Below, piece after piece: positions 8,087 through 16,334 of a stretch of DNA of 64,000 nt. The position numbers and the translations under genes are program-made. The notes under the pieces were generated by a model that worked only from the letters and a program-made list of their open reading frames with translations, did no database searches and was not told the origin of the DNA. The stretch's first letter is position 1, and each line of letters opens with the position of its first letter. Source of the DNA: an uncultured Flavonifractor sp. (lineage in GTDB: Bacteria > Bacillota > Clostridia > Oscillospirales > Oscillospiraceae); NCBI RefSeq assembly GCF_944385615.1, contig NZ_CALWXV010000006.1, positions 1 through 64,000 on the forward strand, read 5' to 3'.

Positions 8087-9484
8087 TCACTCCTCCTGAA
8101 AACGTAGCATAGGGGCCGGCTCTGGGATGTATTTCTCACGTGCCTCCTTTTCGCTGACGCCAAAATACCAGCCCACCAACTGCTCCGGCCGCAAGTACCC
8201 GCTGTCCACCAGGCTCTTACGCCTGGCAAACTCTACACCTGTATCTTCAAAGATGGCGTCTCCGAACGATACAGACGGCTCAATGATTCCCGCCGGCGCC
8301 AGTCCGTACAGAGTGGCGTACACGTCGTAGGCGTTTATCAGGTCCAGCAATCCCTGGCGCAGACCATACTCCTGAATGCTTTTGGTGGTGTTGTAGGTCT
8401 CCTTATCATCGCTCACGACCTGGGTTGCGGTCATGCGCCCAGTCTTTATGTCAAAGGAAAAGGTCCCAGGCGAAAAGCCTGTCTGCCGCTCCAGGAGCCG
8501 ACACTGGATATCAATCGCCCTTTGATACTCATCCACCCGCAGGGTTGGCGTATAGTCCCGGAATGGGTCTCCCTGTCCCAAATCGCCGGTCAGGTCCATG
8601 GCAAGGTACAGATCTGTTGTCTGGTCTTTAAAGGGCACCCCGCATCCGTTCGTATCCGGCTTGATTGCCGTTCGGTCAACGATACGCTTGCGCTTGCCCG
8701 TATGCACCTCCCATAGAAATTCGCTGTAAATGCGGTCCAGCTCTGACATCGTATCCATTGCCCTGGCATACAGGCTTACCGGCAGACGGCTTGTTTCATC
8801 CACCGTGTTTGCCATTGGCATACGCAATTCTCCGAATAGAGGACGGTCTACACCGCGGATAATTACATCTGGCTCCAGGCCAGCCCATTCCGGCACTTCT
8901 GTAAGGGATAGTTCCCCTCCCAGAGTATCCCCGGTACTGTACCAATAGGCGCGGTTTTGGAGATACAGTCCGTCTGGCTGGAGGTCAAACGCTTCCACCC
9001 GCACCACCTTCCTGCCCCGCAGTGTGGAAAAGTCTGTGAAGAATCCAGCCTCAGTCACCGCCGCCCCGTTGATCCGTGTTGGATAGATACGGTCTGCCGG
9101 CACCACCTCAGTATAAATATTCCCGCCGGATGGATATGGCTTTAACACCACCCGCCCTCCGGCTCCAGCCAGTTGCACCGCGTTTTTGAGCTGTGGCAAT
9201 AGGAAACGAGATATCTGGCCATTGATCCACACGCCCCGGTCTGAGGCCCCTGCGTTTATGGCAATCTCATTGCAGGCCAAGGTAGACATATAATCCGTGA
9301 CACTAATTGGCGTGTTGGTCACCCGGTACCCTGTTTCCAGCCACGCAGGCCGTTGGTAAAACGCTAAAAGCCAGGCAGTGATGGCGTTCGCCATTTTCTC
9401 CGACACCTGGAGACCGCCTGGTGCCGCTGGTGCTCTCTTGAACATACCCTTCACCGCCTTTCCCATCCAATACAGAAAATCCAT
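8087..9484 (-). CDS. Phage portal protein
   Basis: The 465-residue product is the dodecameric portal through which DNA is packaged. It sits between the terminase large subunit (1-nt gap) and the minor head protein. Support includes length, the central alpha/beta region with PRLSV-type segments around residues 195-235 (FGELRMPMANTVDETS), and the FSFDIKTGRMTATQVVSDD motif near residue 370. That motif resembles the SPP1/A118 portal pattern TATEV preceding the long helix. The start at ATG 9484 (MDFLYWMGK) leaves no overlap; the upstream extension to 9538 lies within terL. Confidence 0.9.
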   Translation of the reverse strand: MDFLYWMGKAVKGMFKRAPAAPGGLQVSEKMANAITAWLLAFYQRPAWLETGYRVTNTPISVTDYMSTLACNEIAINAGASDRGVWINGQISRFLLPQLKNAVQLAGAGGRVVLKPYPSGGNIYTEVVPADRIYPTRINGAAVTEAGFFTDFSTLRGRKVVRVEAFDLQPDGLYLQNRAYWYSTGDTLGGELSLTEVPEWAGLEPDVIIRGVDRPLFGELRMPMANTVDETSRLPVSLYARAMDTMSELDRIYSEFLWEVHTGKRKRIVDRTAIKPDTNGCGVPFKDQTTDLYLAMDLTGDLGQGDPFRDYTPTLRVDEYQRAIDIQCRLLERQTGFSPGTFSFDIKTGRMTATQVVSDDKETYNTTKSIQEYGLRQGLLDLINAYDVYATLYGLAPAGIIEPSVSFGDAIFEDTGVEFARRKSLVDSGYLRPEQLVGWYFGVSEKEAREKYIPEPAPMLRFQEE

Positions 9485-9485
9485 G

Positions 9486-10721
9486 CTATTCGCCCCTTTG
9501 CTTCCACACCGGCTGCATTCCATAGCGCACCGCGTCAATGTGGTGGTTTTTGGCGTCCGGGTAAGATGAGATCAGATTCCCCTCCTTATCCCGCTCGAAC
9601 TCATACTCACTGAATTCCTTTGCCGACTTTGGGCACCTGTCCGGATCTATGATAATGGCCGCCAACCGTCCCAGCCATTTCATGGAGTACTCCACACTGC
9701 CTGGCCCCTTGGCCGCCCCACGGCAGTTCAGCCCGTATGCTTTGTAGTCTGCCACACTCTTTGGCTCCGCACTATCCGCCGTCAGTAAATCGTATGGCGT
9801 GATCCGCTTCTCCTCCTGAAGAATCCGAGCGGTTTCCTCGTTTCCCTTTCTGTAGGCCTCTGCCTCGTCGAAGATATAGAGGGTCAGTCGGGCCGCGTCA
9901 TAATGCATGCAGTTATAGGCCCACGGGTCTGGATAATATCCCCAATCAATTCCACGGTAAATACGGTCGAACCGGGCCAGTTCGTCGTCCGTGATAGCAC
10001 GCAGTTGTATATTTTCAAACACATTTGCCCCGCCGCCGGTGACCTCCCCCAGGTACTCATTCCGGTAGGCCAGTGGGTGGAGCTCCTTCAAGTGCTCCGC
10101 ATCCGCCAGGAAGCGTGTCCCCAGCCACTCCGGCGGCGTCTCCAGATAGGTGCTGTGGTGTTTCACCTGCCCCGGCTTGCTCTCTCTGGCGTACTGGTTG
10201 GCCCAGTTGGCCGCGCTGGCCGGCGGGTTAAAGCTTTTGAACGTAATGGCGATGGGTCCGCCCCGGAGTAGAGACTGCTCCACGCTGCGCACCTCTTCCG
10301 GCCCACGGAACTGATCCAACTCCTCAAAGTGAACATAGGCCACATATCCAAACGGCAGCTTGATGGACTTTAGGTTGCCCGGGTCATCCAGACCAAAGAA
10401 CATGATCTTCTGCCCTGTTGGCAGGTAGGTCAGCTCCATTGGGGAAACTGTGGCCCGCCACCGGCTACTCACCCCCAATGCGCCAGCCGCCCAAATATAC
10501 TGGTTATAGACTGTGCGCCTCAGAGTGTTTTCCTTCCGGCGGAGCACCACAGCGTGAGTATCCGGATGGCGCATCATCTGCACCTCAATTTCCTCGGAGA
10601 TATACGAAGATTTAGCGCCTCCCCGTCCTCCCTGACATAGAGCCTCAGACACACTGCCAGATCGGATCTGTCTGTGTAACTCGAAGAAGGCGGGCGGCAT
10701 GACTTCAGACAGCTTATACAT
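9486..10721 (-). CDS. terL: Terminase large subunit (PBSX/XtmB type)
   Basis: This 411-residue packaging motor has an N-terminal ATPase and a C-terminal RNase-H-like nuclease. The Walker A region is QGGRGGAKSS (about residues 30-39), Walker B is YVHFEELDQF (about 129-138). The nuclease carries GIDWGYYPDP near residue 258 and a final KNHHIDAVRYG acidic site near 395. Length and motif spacing match PBSX-family large terminases. ATG 10721 overlaps the small subunit stop by 8 nt (ATGTATAA), which implies translational coupling; the upstream extension to 10751 is less likely. It cuts concatemeric DNA and pumps it through the portal encoded next. Confidence 0.95.
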   Translation of the reverse strand: MYKLSEVMPPAFFELHRQIRSGSVSEALCQGGRGGAKSSYISEEIEVQMMRHPDTHAVVLRRKENTLRRTVYNQYIWAAGALGVSSRWRATVSPMELTYLPTGQKIMFFGLDDPGNLKSIKLPFGYVAYVHFEELDQFRGPEEVRSVEQSLLRGGPIAITFKSFNPPASAANWANQYARESKPGQVKHHSTYLETPPEWLGTRFLADAEHLKELHPLAYRNEYLGEVTGGGANVFENIQLRAITDDELARFDRIYRGIDWGYYPDPWAYNCMHYDAARLTLYIFDEAEAYRKGNEETARILQEEKRITPYDLLTADSAEPKSVADYKAYGLNCRGAAKGPGSVEYSMKWLGRLAAIIIDPDRCPKSAKEFSEYEFERDKEGNLISSYPDAKNHHIDAVRYGMQPVWKQRGE

Positions 10722-11187
10722 CGTCGACAATGGTAACGCCCCCACCTCCACCGTCTTCGTCCCGCTCGAATACGCCCATAGGCTTTCCCAGCAACTCCAT
10801 GGCTTTCAACGCGCCTTTTGAATCAAACTCATATGTACCTGACTCCACCCATTCTCCCAGTTCCTGGTCGTACTTCATCACCGGCGTAGCCGTCATACAC
10901 CGGCGATAAACTTCCATTATGTTCAGCCTAATGCTCTCCGGGCTAAGTCCCAACTGGCGGCACAACTCATTCGCGCGCGCGCGCCTGTACGCGGAGACCT
11001 TAGGCGATCTTAGCAGCTTGCACGCCTGCACGGCCGCAGAGGTGTTTTTCTTTCCGGGGGTGTACCCGGCCCGGATAGCGGCCTGAGTGCCGTTTCCGTC
11101 CTTGTCGTACTCCTCCACAAAGAGGCGCTCCCTCCGCGTCAGCAGCCGTTCCAGCTCCTCCAGACCCATATTTTCGTACTCGGTCAT
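10714..11187 (-). CDS. terS: Terminase small subunit
   Basis: A 157-residue DNA-recognition subunit of the packaging complex. The N-terminal part carries the terminase-2 family helix-turn-helix with TRRERLFVEEY followed by NGTQAAIRAGYTPG (about residues 18-45), the signature of PBSX/SPP1-type small terminases. The C-terminus has a Gly-rich linker that would contact the large subunit. The start ATG 11187 has a GGGGGAGGTG ribosome binding site. The pac or cos site is usually in or near this gene, but I cannot locate it. Confidence 0.93.
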   Translation of the reverse strand: MTEYENMGLEELERLLTRRERLFVEEYDKDGNGTQAAIRAGYTPGKKNTSAAVQACKLLRSPKVSAYRRARANELCRQLGLSPESIRLNIMEVYRRCMTATPVMKYDQELGEWVESGTYEFDSKGALKAMELLGKPMGVFERDEDGGGGGVTIVDDV

Positions 11188-11267
11188 AGCACCTCCCCCA
11201 ATCAAACACACCCCGTACTGGAAGCATACTACACATCCGGCACGGCGTGCCCAATTTATCGGGCACG

Positions 11268-11480
11268 CTAAAAATTTTCTTTTCGCCCCAGCAGGTAGTC
11301 GGCCGACACGTCAAAATGGTCGGCCAACAGGCAGATGGTCTCGGTGGATGGGTCGGCCTCTCCCCGCTCGTAGACCGCGATCATGTTCTTGCTCAGTCCG
11401 CACAGCTCGGACAGGGTGCGGCGGCTTAGCCCTTTCCGCTCCCGCAGCCGTCTGAGCCGTACCGCAAAGGTCTCATTCAT
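11268..11480 (-). CDS. XRE-family helix-turn-helix regulator
   Basis: This 70-residue single-domain protein has the classical five-helix HTH: LRERKGLSRRTLSELCGLS followed by MIAVYERGEADPS and a DYLLGRKE end. It is a Cro/CI-like DNA-binding domain without an effector domain. Its ATG overlaps the HUH Rep-like gene stop by 8 nt, so it belongs to that transcript. It precedes the terminase genes, so it may act as a late-gene or packaging-region regulator; this is inference. Confidence 0.88.
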   Translation of the reverse strand: MNETFAVRLRRLRERKGLSRRTLSELCGLSKNMIAVYERGEADPSTETICLLADHFDVSADYLLGRKENF

Positions 11481-12222
11481 CCTGCTTTTTCCTCCTCCCG
11501 TGACGTGCGGTATGGTCTGTCAGCGGCATCACCCAACGTATGTAAGCCGATGAAAAGCCCGCCTCTGTGTCCTCCCGGATTTCGCGCTCTACGATTCTGG
11601 CCGACGGGGGCACCTTCACCGTCCCCGCTCGTTTGACGGGAATAGGCGTGGAATATTTGGGCTGCTTAATGCCCTGAGAGTGGGACCAGGCCCGCCCCCC
11701 GCCGTACCCCGCGTTTCGGATCATGTACCGGGCCACAGCCGTGTAGTCCCCTGTGGCGTCCAGGCGGCGGTAGGAGAACTCCTCCGGCGGCCAGTGCTTG
11801 GCAATCAGATCCCAGTCCAAAGCATTCATGACCACATGGTGGTGGAGGCGGACCGGCCGGCCTGTCTTGGTGGAGGTGTTGGCCGTCACCAGCCACCAGG
11901 TCAATTTCTGTCCGGTGGCCTTTTTGTATGCCCTGGCCAGCCGCCGGATGAAATTGCGGGCAATCCGCTTTGCATCCTTCTTGGTGGCAGGCAGGCGGCC
12001 GTCTGAGTATTTCAGCGTGAGGAACAGATCCCCGCCCTTACAGTTGGCATTGAGCTGCCTGGCCAGGATCAGCACCGCCTCTTCCTCATTGCGCTTGCGC
12101 TGCTTGGGGGAGGACGTTCCCCGTTTTCCCCCTCTGGCCGGATGTCCCCGTGTCTCCATCATCACATCGCGGACCTCTACAGCACGGCCGGATGTGATCC
12201 GATAGCGCATTAACTGTTTCAC
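11473..12222 (-). CDS. HUH endonuclease, rolling-circle Rep-like protein
   Basis: The 249-residue protein carries all three rolling-circle Rep motifs: motif 1 FLTLKY (residues 67-72, followed by DGRLP), motif 2 LHHHVVMN with the HUH histidines at 127 and 129, and motif 3 VARYMIRN with candidate catalytic Tyr166. Such proteins nick one DNA strand and become covalently attached. The start is GTG 12222 with AGGAGGAG before it. It is odd for a tailed dsDNA phage, because it sits next to terminase rather than in a replication module, and no helicase or primase is visible. It could be a nickase in replication, packaging or mobilisation. Confidence 0.85.
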   Translation of the reverse strand: MKQLMRYRITSGRAVEVRDVMMETRGHPARGGKRGTSSPKQRKRNEEEAVLILARQLNANCKGGDLFLTLKYSDGRLPATKKDAKRIARNFIRRLARAYKKATGQKLTWWLVTANTSTKTGRPVRLHHHVVMNALDWDLIAKHWPPEEFSYRRLDATGDYTAVARYMIRNAGYGGGRAWSHSQGIKQPKYSTPIPVKRAGTVKVPPSARIVEREIREDTEAGFSSAYIRWVMPLTDHTARHGRRKKQDE

Positions 12223-12371
12223 GCTGCTCTCCTCCTTCTACTCTGGTGGTCGAGATATTAGCGGTCTAAGAGCCCCGCATAGGAACGCGCGCGTCCCTTC
12301 CTTTATAATGAATGGTCCTCTACGCTGCCCCCGGCATACTGGGGGTACCGGACAGGATCATGTCCAAAGGG

Positions 12372-12400
12372 GCGGGCTCACCGGCCCGCCCTCTTTTGAG
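12372..12400. terminator. GC-rich hairpin at the end of the small-gene block
   Basis: GGGCGGGC, loop TCACC, then the complementary GCCCGCCC followed by TCTTTT on the plus strand. It lies at the 3' end of the minus-strand small gene (overlapping its last codons) and could separate the early region from the Rep/terminase block at 12222. The poly-T side is better on the plus strand, so function on the minus strand is unsure. Confidence 0.4.
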
Positions 12401-12551
12401 TTCCTTTATTTTCCTTTTTCTTTCCGGCTCCTCGATACTTGGCTATGATCTCTTTTTGTTCTGTCTCGCTGGTCCTGGCAATCAGCTGTCCGTAAGTCAT
12501 CTGCCGCCTTCGGGCTTCGATACACAGCGCGATCAAATCCACTCCCGCCAC
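12378..12551 (-). CDS. Small phage protein (57 aa), possibly the displaced 3' part of the overlapping frame
   Basis: From a GTG at 12551 with an AAGGA ribosome binding site I read 57 codons: VAGVDLIALCIEARRR, then a helical middle and a Lys/Arg-rich C-terminus, ending at TGA 12378. The composition is far more protein-like than the overlapping frame at 12406-12642. The upstream frame reads sensibly only until about 12555. So either this is an independent small gene, or it is the continuation of that frame after a +1 shift. Function unknown. Confidence 0.55.
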   Translation of the reverse strand: MAGVDLIALCIEARRRQMTYGQLIARTSETEQKEIIAKYRGAGKKKENKGTQKRAGR

Positions 12552-12642
12552 ATAGGTTCCTTCTTTCTTTATCCTTTTCTAAAAGAGCAAGCGCAATTTG
12601 CACCTGAGCCCTGAGCCCCAGGCGCCGCGGGTCAAGTTCCAT
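12406..12642 (-). pseudogene. Frame starting MELDPRR, credible only in its first 28 codons
   Basis: The ATG at 12642 overlaps the upstream gene stop by 11 nt and reads MELDPRRLGLRAQVQ, then a helical stretch to about 12555. After that the reading becomes Ser/Arg/Lys-rich and looks out of frame, while the +1 frame (12378-12551) reads well. The junction has A-rich runs. Joined, the two parts would give a protein of about 86 residues. I interpret this as a frameshifted or overlapping gene pair. Confidence 0.4.
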
Positions 12643-12877
12643 GCAGCATCGCCTCCAGGCTGTCAAAAATCTGCGTGCTGTATTGGCCAGGCCCCCACCG
12701 CTCCAGGCGCAGCACCATGGGCACCTTCCAGACTGGCGCCGCCCGCTGTGTGCTGACCCTGATGCGCAGTCGCATCGATGGCACTTGCAGTTCTACCTCT
12801 ACCATCTTTTTCTTTGATAGTGCATCCTGAAGTGCGTCTCTGCCTTTCCTGGTCAACAGGCTTGTCCACTGATTCAT
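12632..12877 (-). CDS. Hypothetical phage protein (81 aa)
   Basis: A small basic protein starting MNQWTSLLTRKGRDALQ, coupled to the upstream ASCH-like gene through an ATGA overlap at 12874-12877. It is predicted mixed alpha/beta with a basic centre (MRLRIRVSTQR). No known domain recognised. The longer frame to 13045 lies inside the upstream gene. Part of the early or middle small-gene string. Confidence 0.6.
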   Translation of the reverse strand: MNQWTSLLTRKGRDALQDALSKKKMVEVELQVPSMRLRIRVSTQRAAPVWKVPMVLRLERWGPGQYSTQIFDSLEAMLHGT

Positions 12878-13455
12878 GGCCCAAGCTCCTTGGTCCGCTC
12901 GAACTGGATCACCCACACCCAAGGGTTGGCCCCCCATCCGTAGGCAGCCCGATCTGCTGGCTTGATGGTGGTATCCCATAAAGTAGAAAAATCCTGTACA
13001 ATGTCCGTCTCCATCTGCCTGTATAGGATTCCCTCTGCCAAACAATCAAAATATTTCACGTCCCGCAACCGCTCCACGCGAACCCCGGTGACCCGCAGGA
13101 AGATTCGGGCGGCCTCCCGGGGCATATGGATGGACGGATTCCAGTGGTCCCAGGCATAAAGAACAGAGGGCACATCAGCTCGATACAGGAATATATTCTT
13201 ATCAGTTCCTCTTGCAATTTCTTCTTTGCTTGGATGTGCCCACGTCTCCCTCACCCACAGGATATCGCCCGGTTGATAGGGCGGTCGGTAAACCCGCTCA
13301 TCATCAGCACTCGCAAAGCATCCGGGCCAGCAGCTGTCCTCTCCCATTTGCGCCGGTTGGCCCACCGGCTGCGGCTTCACCACCCGGCGGGTGACGGTCT
13401 TGCGGCCCTCCAGGATGGCCCGGACCATATCGGTATGAAACAGAATCGGCTTCAC
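12874..13455 (-). CDS. ASCH-domain-like phage protein
   Basis: The 193-residue protein starts MKPILFHTDMVRAILEGRKT followed by TRRVVKPQP. This N-terminal signature is seen in many phage proteins with an ASCH/PUA-like fold. A YQPGDILWVRETWAHP motif lies near residue 65 and a GWGANPWVWVIQFER end completes the domain. ASCH domains bind RNA or modified nucleotides; phage members are often annotated as morphogenetic or RNA-binding proteins without proof. Stop and start overlaps couple it to the following gene. Confidence 0.8.
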   Translation of the reverse strand: MKPILFHTDMVRAILEGRKTVTRRVVKPQPVGQPAQMGEDSCWPGCFASADDERVYRPPYQPGDILWVRETWAHPSKEEIARGTDKNIFLYRADVPSVLYAWDHWNPSIHMPREAARIFLRVTGVRVERLRDVKYFDCLAEGILYRQMETDIVQDFSTLWDTTIKPADRAAYGWGANPWVWVIQFERTKELGP

Positions 13456-13469
13456 AGCAACCTTCCCCC

Positions 13470-13679
13470 TTATGTCTGTTTCTTCTGATCCAACAGCGCG
13501 GCCAAATGGTCATAGTTGGTAAGAAGTGCCTCCATATGCTCCACGGCATTGCGCAGGATCGCGCAGCCATGTAACGAGCAGTTGTTCTCATACCCACAGC
13601 CCACACAGGCCAGGGAGCCGGTCTGGACCTTCAGCTTCTTCACTGCCCGGAGCGTCGTCGTGTAGTCCATTGTAGTCAA
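13470..13679 (-). CDS. Small Cys-rich phage protein (putative zinc-binding)
   Basis: A 69-residue protein with a CVGCGYENNCSLHGC cluster at about residues 25-39, suggesting a compact zinc site, followed by a helix (AILRNAVEHMEALL). Proteins with this layout recur in Clostridia prophages and have no known function. The start could be MTTMDYT at 13679 or MDYTTTL at 13670. It lies just downstream of the inverted-repeat spacer (13697-13837). Confidence 0.75.
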   Translation of the reverse strand: MTTMDYTTTLRAVKKLKVQTGSLACVGCGYENNCSLHGCAILRNAVEHMEALLTNYDHLAALLDQKKQT

Positions 13680-13696
13680 TCTGATTCCCTCCTTTG

Positions 13697-13837
13697 CTCC
13701 GGCCCTCTGCCGGGCGCCCCGCTTTTCCTACCATTATCCCGCGTGGAACGCAGGCCTTCAGATCGGCAGGGCCCCGGCAGACAAAGAGAAAAGAGAGTTC
13801 GGGTGAGCGGACGCTCTCACCCGGCAGAGGGCCGGAG
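13697..13837. repeat. Perfect 18-bp inverted repeat enclosing 105 bp
   Basis: The left arm 13697-13714 (CTCCGGCCCTCTGCCGGG) has its exact reverse complement at 13820-13837. The enclosed 105 bp contains a further short hairpin (GGGTGAG/CTCACCC). Each arm also contains a 5-bp self-complementary CCGGC/GCCGG. The spacer separates two Cys-rich small genes. A frame runs through it (from 13845), but its sequence is Gly/Pro/Arg-rich and it overlaps the next gene, so I read the region as non-coding structure. Confidence 0.85.
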
Positions 13838-13846
13838 TTGGTCATG

Positions 13847-14197
13847 TTACTTCTTTTCCGCCGGTTGTTTCAGCCACCACTGGATGCTTTTCCCGTGGGG
13901 ACACACACCGTCTGCAAAATCGCACTCATTTAGATGGTGCTGTGTACCATCCTCTTCCGTTACCTCTACGGTAGGACAACAATCGCAAAAGGTTGTTTTG
14001 AATATACTTTCCCAGGGTTCATCCCCTTCAATGGAGATCCGATCCAAAAAGGCAGCCAGCTCCTGGTCGCTCATAGCCCTGATCCGGTCGGCATTGGTCA
14101 TAGGAGGCTTGAATGCTCCGCACTGAACTACTATTTCGTTGGGTTCCCGGTGGTGTCTGCAATCGGCCACGCACCTATCGCAAAGATTAAGTCCCAT
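13847..14197 (-). CDS. Hypothetical phage protein with Cys clusters
   Basis: This 116-residue protein has an N-terminal CDRCVADCRHH, a central MTNADRIRAMSDQELAAFL helix that is common in small Clostridia phage proteins, and a C-terminal FCDCCP plus CDFADGVCPHGKS pattern. The multiple Cys/His pairs suggest zinc binding. It lies in the minus-strand early operon. The biochemical role is unknown. Confidence 0.75.
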   Translation of the reverse strand: MGLNLCDRCVADCRHHREPNEIVVQCGAFKPPMTNADRIRAMSDQELAAFLDRISIEGDEPWESIFKTTFCDCCPTVEVTEEDGTQHHLNECDFADGVCPHGKSIQWWLKQPAEKK

Positions 14198-14204
14198 CTT
14201 TCTT

Positions 14205-14603
14205 TCACCCCCTCAACCGCTTTTTCAGCTCGGCCCAGGCCTCCGGCGTGCGCGGCTTCCCGCATTGAGGACAGAACGCGGCGCCACCCTGGATAAACGG
14301 GCCTTCTTTGAGGCGCGCTTCTTCATTCTCCCACGCCCTGTAAGAAATGACGTTGCTGGTTTCGCAAATTGGGCACCCCCACGCCTCCCGGTCGATGTGG
14401 GCAGGTTGGTAGGTGTAGAACTTTACCCCTTCCATCTTTTCTGCGTACATTGAAATAAGCCCAGGCGTCAAAATGTACCCACGGATGCAGAGACACCAGT
14501 ACCCGTCCCAGCCTTCAACCGTTTTGTTTTGGATTTCTGCCCATACAGGTGTAGGACGTTCCATCCCTCGCAGCTGCTCCAGGGTCAGCAAATCACCGAT
14601 CAT
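14205..14603 (-). CDS. Hypothetical phage zinc-ribbon protein
   Basis: A 132-residue protein with a CPICETSNVI motif near residue 76 and a matching AAFCPQCGKPR motif near residue 110, the two halves of a zinc ribbon. The N-terminus MIGDLLTLEQLRGM is helical. Its ATG overlaps the stop of the PcfJ-like gene by 4 nt. It may bind nucleic acid; no catalytic motif is visible. Confidence 0.78.
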   Translation of the reverse strand: MIGDLLTLEQLRGMERPTPVWAEIQNKTVEGWDGYWCLCIRGYILTPGLISMYAEKMEGVKFYTYQPAHIDREAWGCPICETSNVISYRAWENEEARLKEGPFIQGGAAFCPQCGKPRTPEAWAELKKRLRG

Positions 14604-16321
14604 GCCGCACCAACTCCTTTTTGCTCTGTCTTCCCGGTCCCGGCGCGTTTGGGCAGCTTGGGCGTGCCGTCCTCATTCCGCTTGCTGCCCGCCCGGAGCC
14701 AGCGCAGCCAGGCGTCCAGAAACGCCTTGTGGACCTCCCGGGGCTTGGGACTGCCCGGCAAGGTGTCGTTGTGGTAGCCGTGGATCTGCCGGATCTGGTT
14801 GCCGTCCATCTCAATGGTCACATAGGGGGTGCTGGGGGCGCTGGACCTGCGCAGAAACAGGATGGTGGTGACCCCTCTCATGTGCCGGTCGGCATAGCCG
14901 CCCACACAGTGGCACAGCATCTTGCCCTCCCGCTTGATGGCCGCTGCCGTGGTGGGGAATACGATCTTCCACCCGTCCAGCTCAAACTCATACTTCAGCC
15001 GGCGGGCCCGGCGGTTTTGGGCCTGGCTGACCTCCTGCCGCTGGGCCAGCTGCTCCATGGTCAAATCGTGGGCGGTAAACAGCTCCGGCGGCCACAGCAC
15101 CCGGCTGTGCTCCAGACAATAGCCCAGCTGGTAGGCCCCGTTCAGATAGTCCCGGTAGATCTCAAACAGGTCCGCGTAACAGACCGCCTCGATATGGTCC
15201 CGGTCGAACTCCCCGCCCAGATACCGGAGAAAACGGTCCGGGTCCAATCGGTACCGGTTCAGAAACCGGAGGACCTCCATGGGGTCCAAGTGGTTCCCCC
15301 ACAGGTTGCAAAAGTCCATGCAGAAGGGCAGGCTCCATACATCGCCCCAGTGCCGCCCCACGTAGTTGCGTACCTCCAGGGTCTTCAGGGGCGGCTGCAT
15401 CCCCATCAGGAGGGACAGCTCCCGCTTATTCAGCCGGAAGGATTTGCGGGGGTCCGGCTCCTCCCAGCACATGGCTGCGGCGTTCTTCTTGCGGCTGTAT
15501 ATGAGATCGTTCAGCGGCTCCCAGTACCCCGCCTTGGCCAGCATCTCAACCTGCCTGGGGTAGATGGCGTAGGCGGTCAGGTAGGAAATGAAATCGTGGA
15601 AGCGGGCGGCATATCCTCGGGGCCCCATTGGCCGGTACTGCCAAAGGTCAAAATAGCCGCAGTACCGGAACAGCGGGTGCCCCTCCAGGGCCTCCCGGTT
15701 GAGAATGGAATAGGCCTCGTAGCGATACCAGGAGAGGCTGCCAAACTTGAAGGGCTCCTGTACCAGCTTCCGCCGCCCCAGCTTGTCCCGCTCGTAGGTG
15801 ATGTAAGGATGTTTGTCATCCCACTGGTGATCCACCTGCATCACCTCTCCCTGGGTAAACCGGTAGCCGCTGGAGCACCAGGCGGTGGGGCGGGCGGTGA
15901 GGTCCGCCTCGTTGGCGTAGTCCTTCCGCAGGGCCAAGGCGTCGGCATAGAGGGCGCCGTCCTGCACATGGAGGAGTACCGTCAGTTCCACCCGGCGCAG
16001 GGTCTTCCGCTTTCTGGCCTTGGCCAGGTCGATGACGGTCACGGCCCGGCCGCACCAGGGACAGGTCCAGGATTCTTTGTGTTTCAGGTGGTCCAGCAGG
16101 TCCCGGTGCTCCGGCGTCTCAGTCCGGGGCAGATAGGGCCGGTACTCCTTATGGCCGCAGCAGGAGGAATACAGCCTGACCCCGCCCAGGCCCATCAGTT
16201 CCCCCTCTTTGCGGAAAAACAGGTAGTGGGGGAACAGATCGTTCATCCGCGTGAGATCTTCCGCCGTCACGGCGGGCCAGCTGTTGAGCAGCTCCCGTTC
16301 CCGGTCCGTATAGTCTGACAT
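14600..16321 (-). CDS. PcfJ-like protein
   Basis: The 573-residue protein resembles PcfJ, first noted on the conjugative plasmid pCF10 and frequent in Firmicutes phages and mobile elements. A zinc-like CCGHKEY...WTCPWCGRAV region lies at about residues 55-90. The C-terminal PcfJ core has KREGKMLCHCVGGYADRH (near residue 465) and a TIEMDGNQIRQIHGYHN motif (near 505). I prefer ATG 16321 (MSDYTDRERE) over 16330. It is next to a PcfK-like gene, the partner seen on plasmids. The molecular function is not established. Confidence 0.85.
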   Translation of the reverse strand: MSDYTDRERELLNSWPAVTAEDLTRMNDLFPHYLFFRKEGELMGLGGVRLYSSCCGHKEYRPYLPRTETPEHRDLLDHLKHKESWTCPWCGRAVTVIDLAKARKRKTLRRVELTVLLHVQDGALYADALALRKDYANEADLTARPTAWCSSGYRFTQGEVMQVDHQWDDKHPYITYERDKLGRRKLVQEPFKFGSLSWYRYEAYSILNREALEGHPLFRYCGYFDLWQYRPMGPRGYAARFHDFISYLTAYAIYPRQVEMLAKAGYWEPLNDLIYSRKKNAAAMCWEEPDPRKSFRLNKRELSLLMGMQPPLKTLEVRNYVGRHWGDVWSLPFCMDFCNLWGNHLDPMEVLRFLNRYRLDPDRFLRYLGGEFDRDHIEAVCYADLFEIYRDYLNGAYQLGYCLEHSRVLWPPELFTAHDLTMEQLAQRQEVSQAQNRRARRLKYEFELDGWKIVFPTTAAAIKREGKMLCHCVGGYADRHMRGVTTILFLRRSSAPSTPYVTIEMDGNQIRQIHGYHNDTLPGSPKPREVHKAFLDAWLRWLRAGSKRNEDGTPKLPKRAGTGKTEQKGVGAA

Positions 16322-16334
16322 TCTGCCCACCCCC

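Noticed and set aside
13588..13845. 85-residue frame running through the 18-bp inverted repeat
   Set aside because: Gly/Pro/Arg-rich, overlaps a better gene, and has no ribosome binding site at its start.
14621..16318. Plus-strand open frame across the PcfJ gene
   Set aside because: A shadow frame in a high-GC gene with no ribosome binding site or domain.
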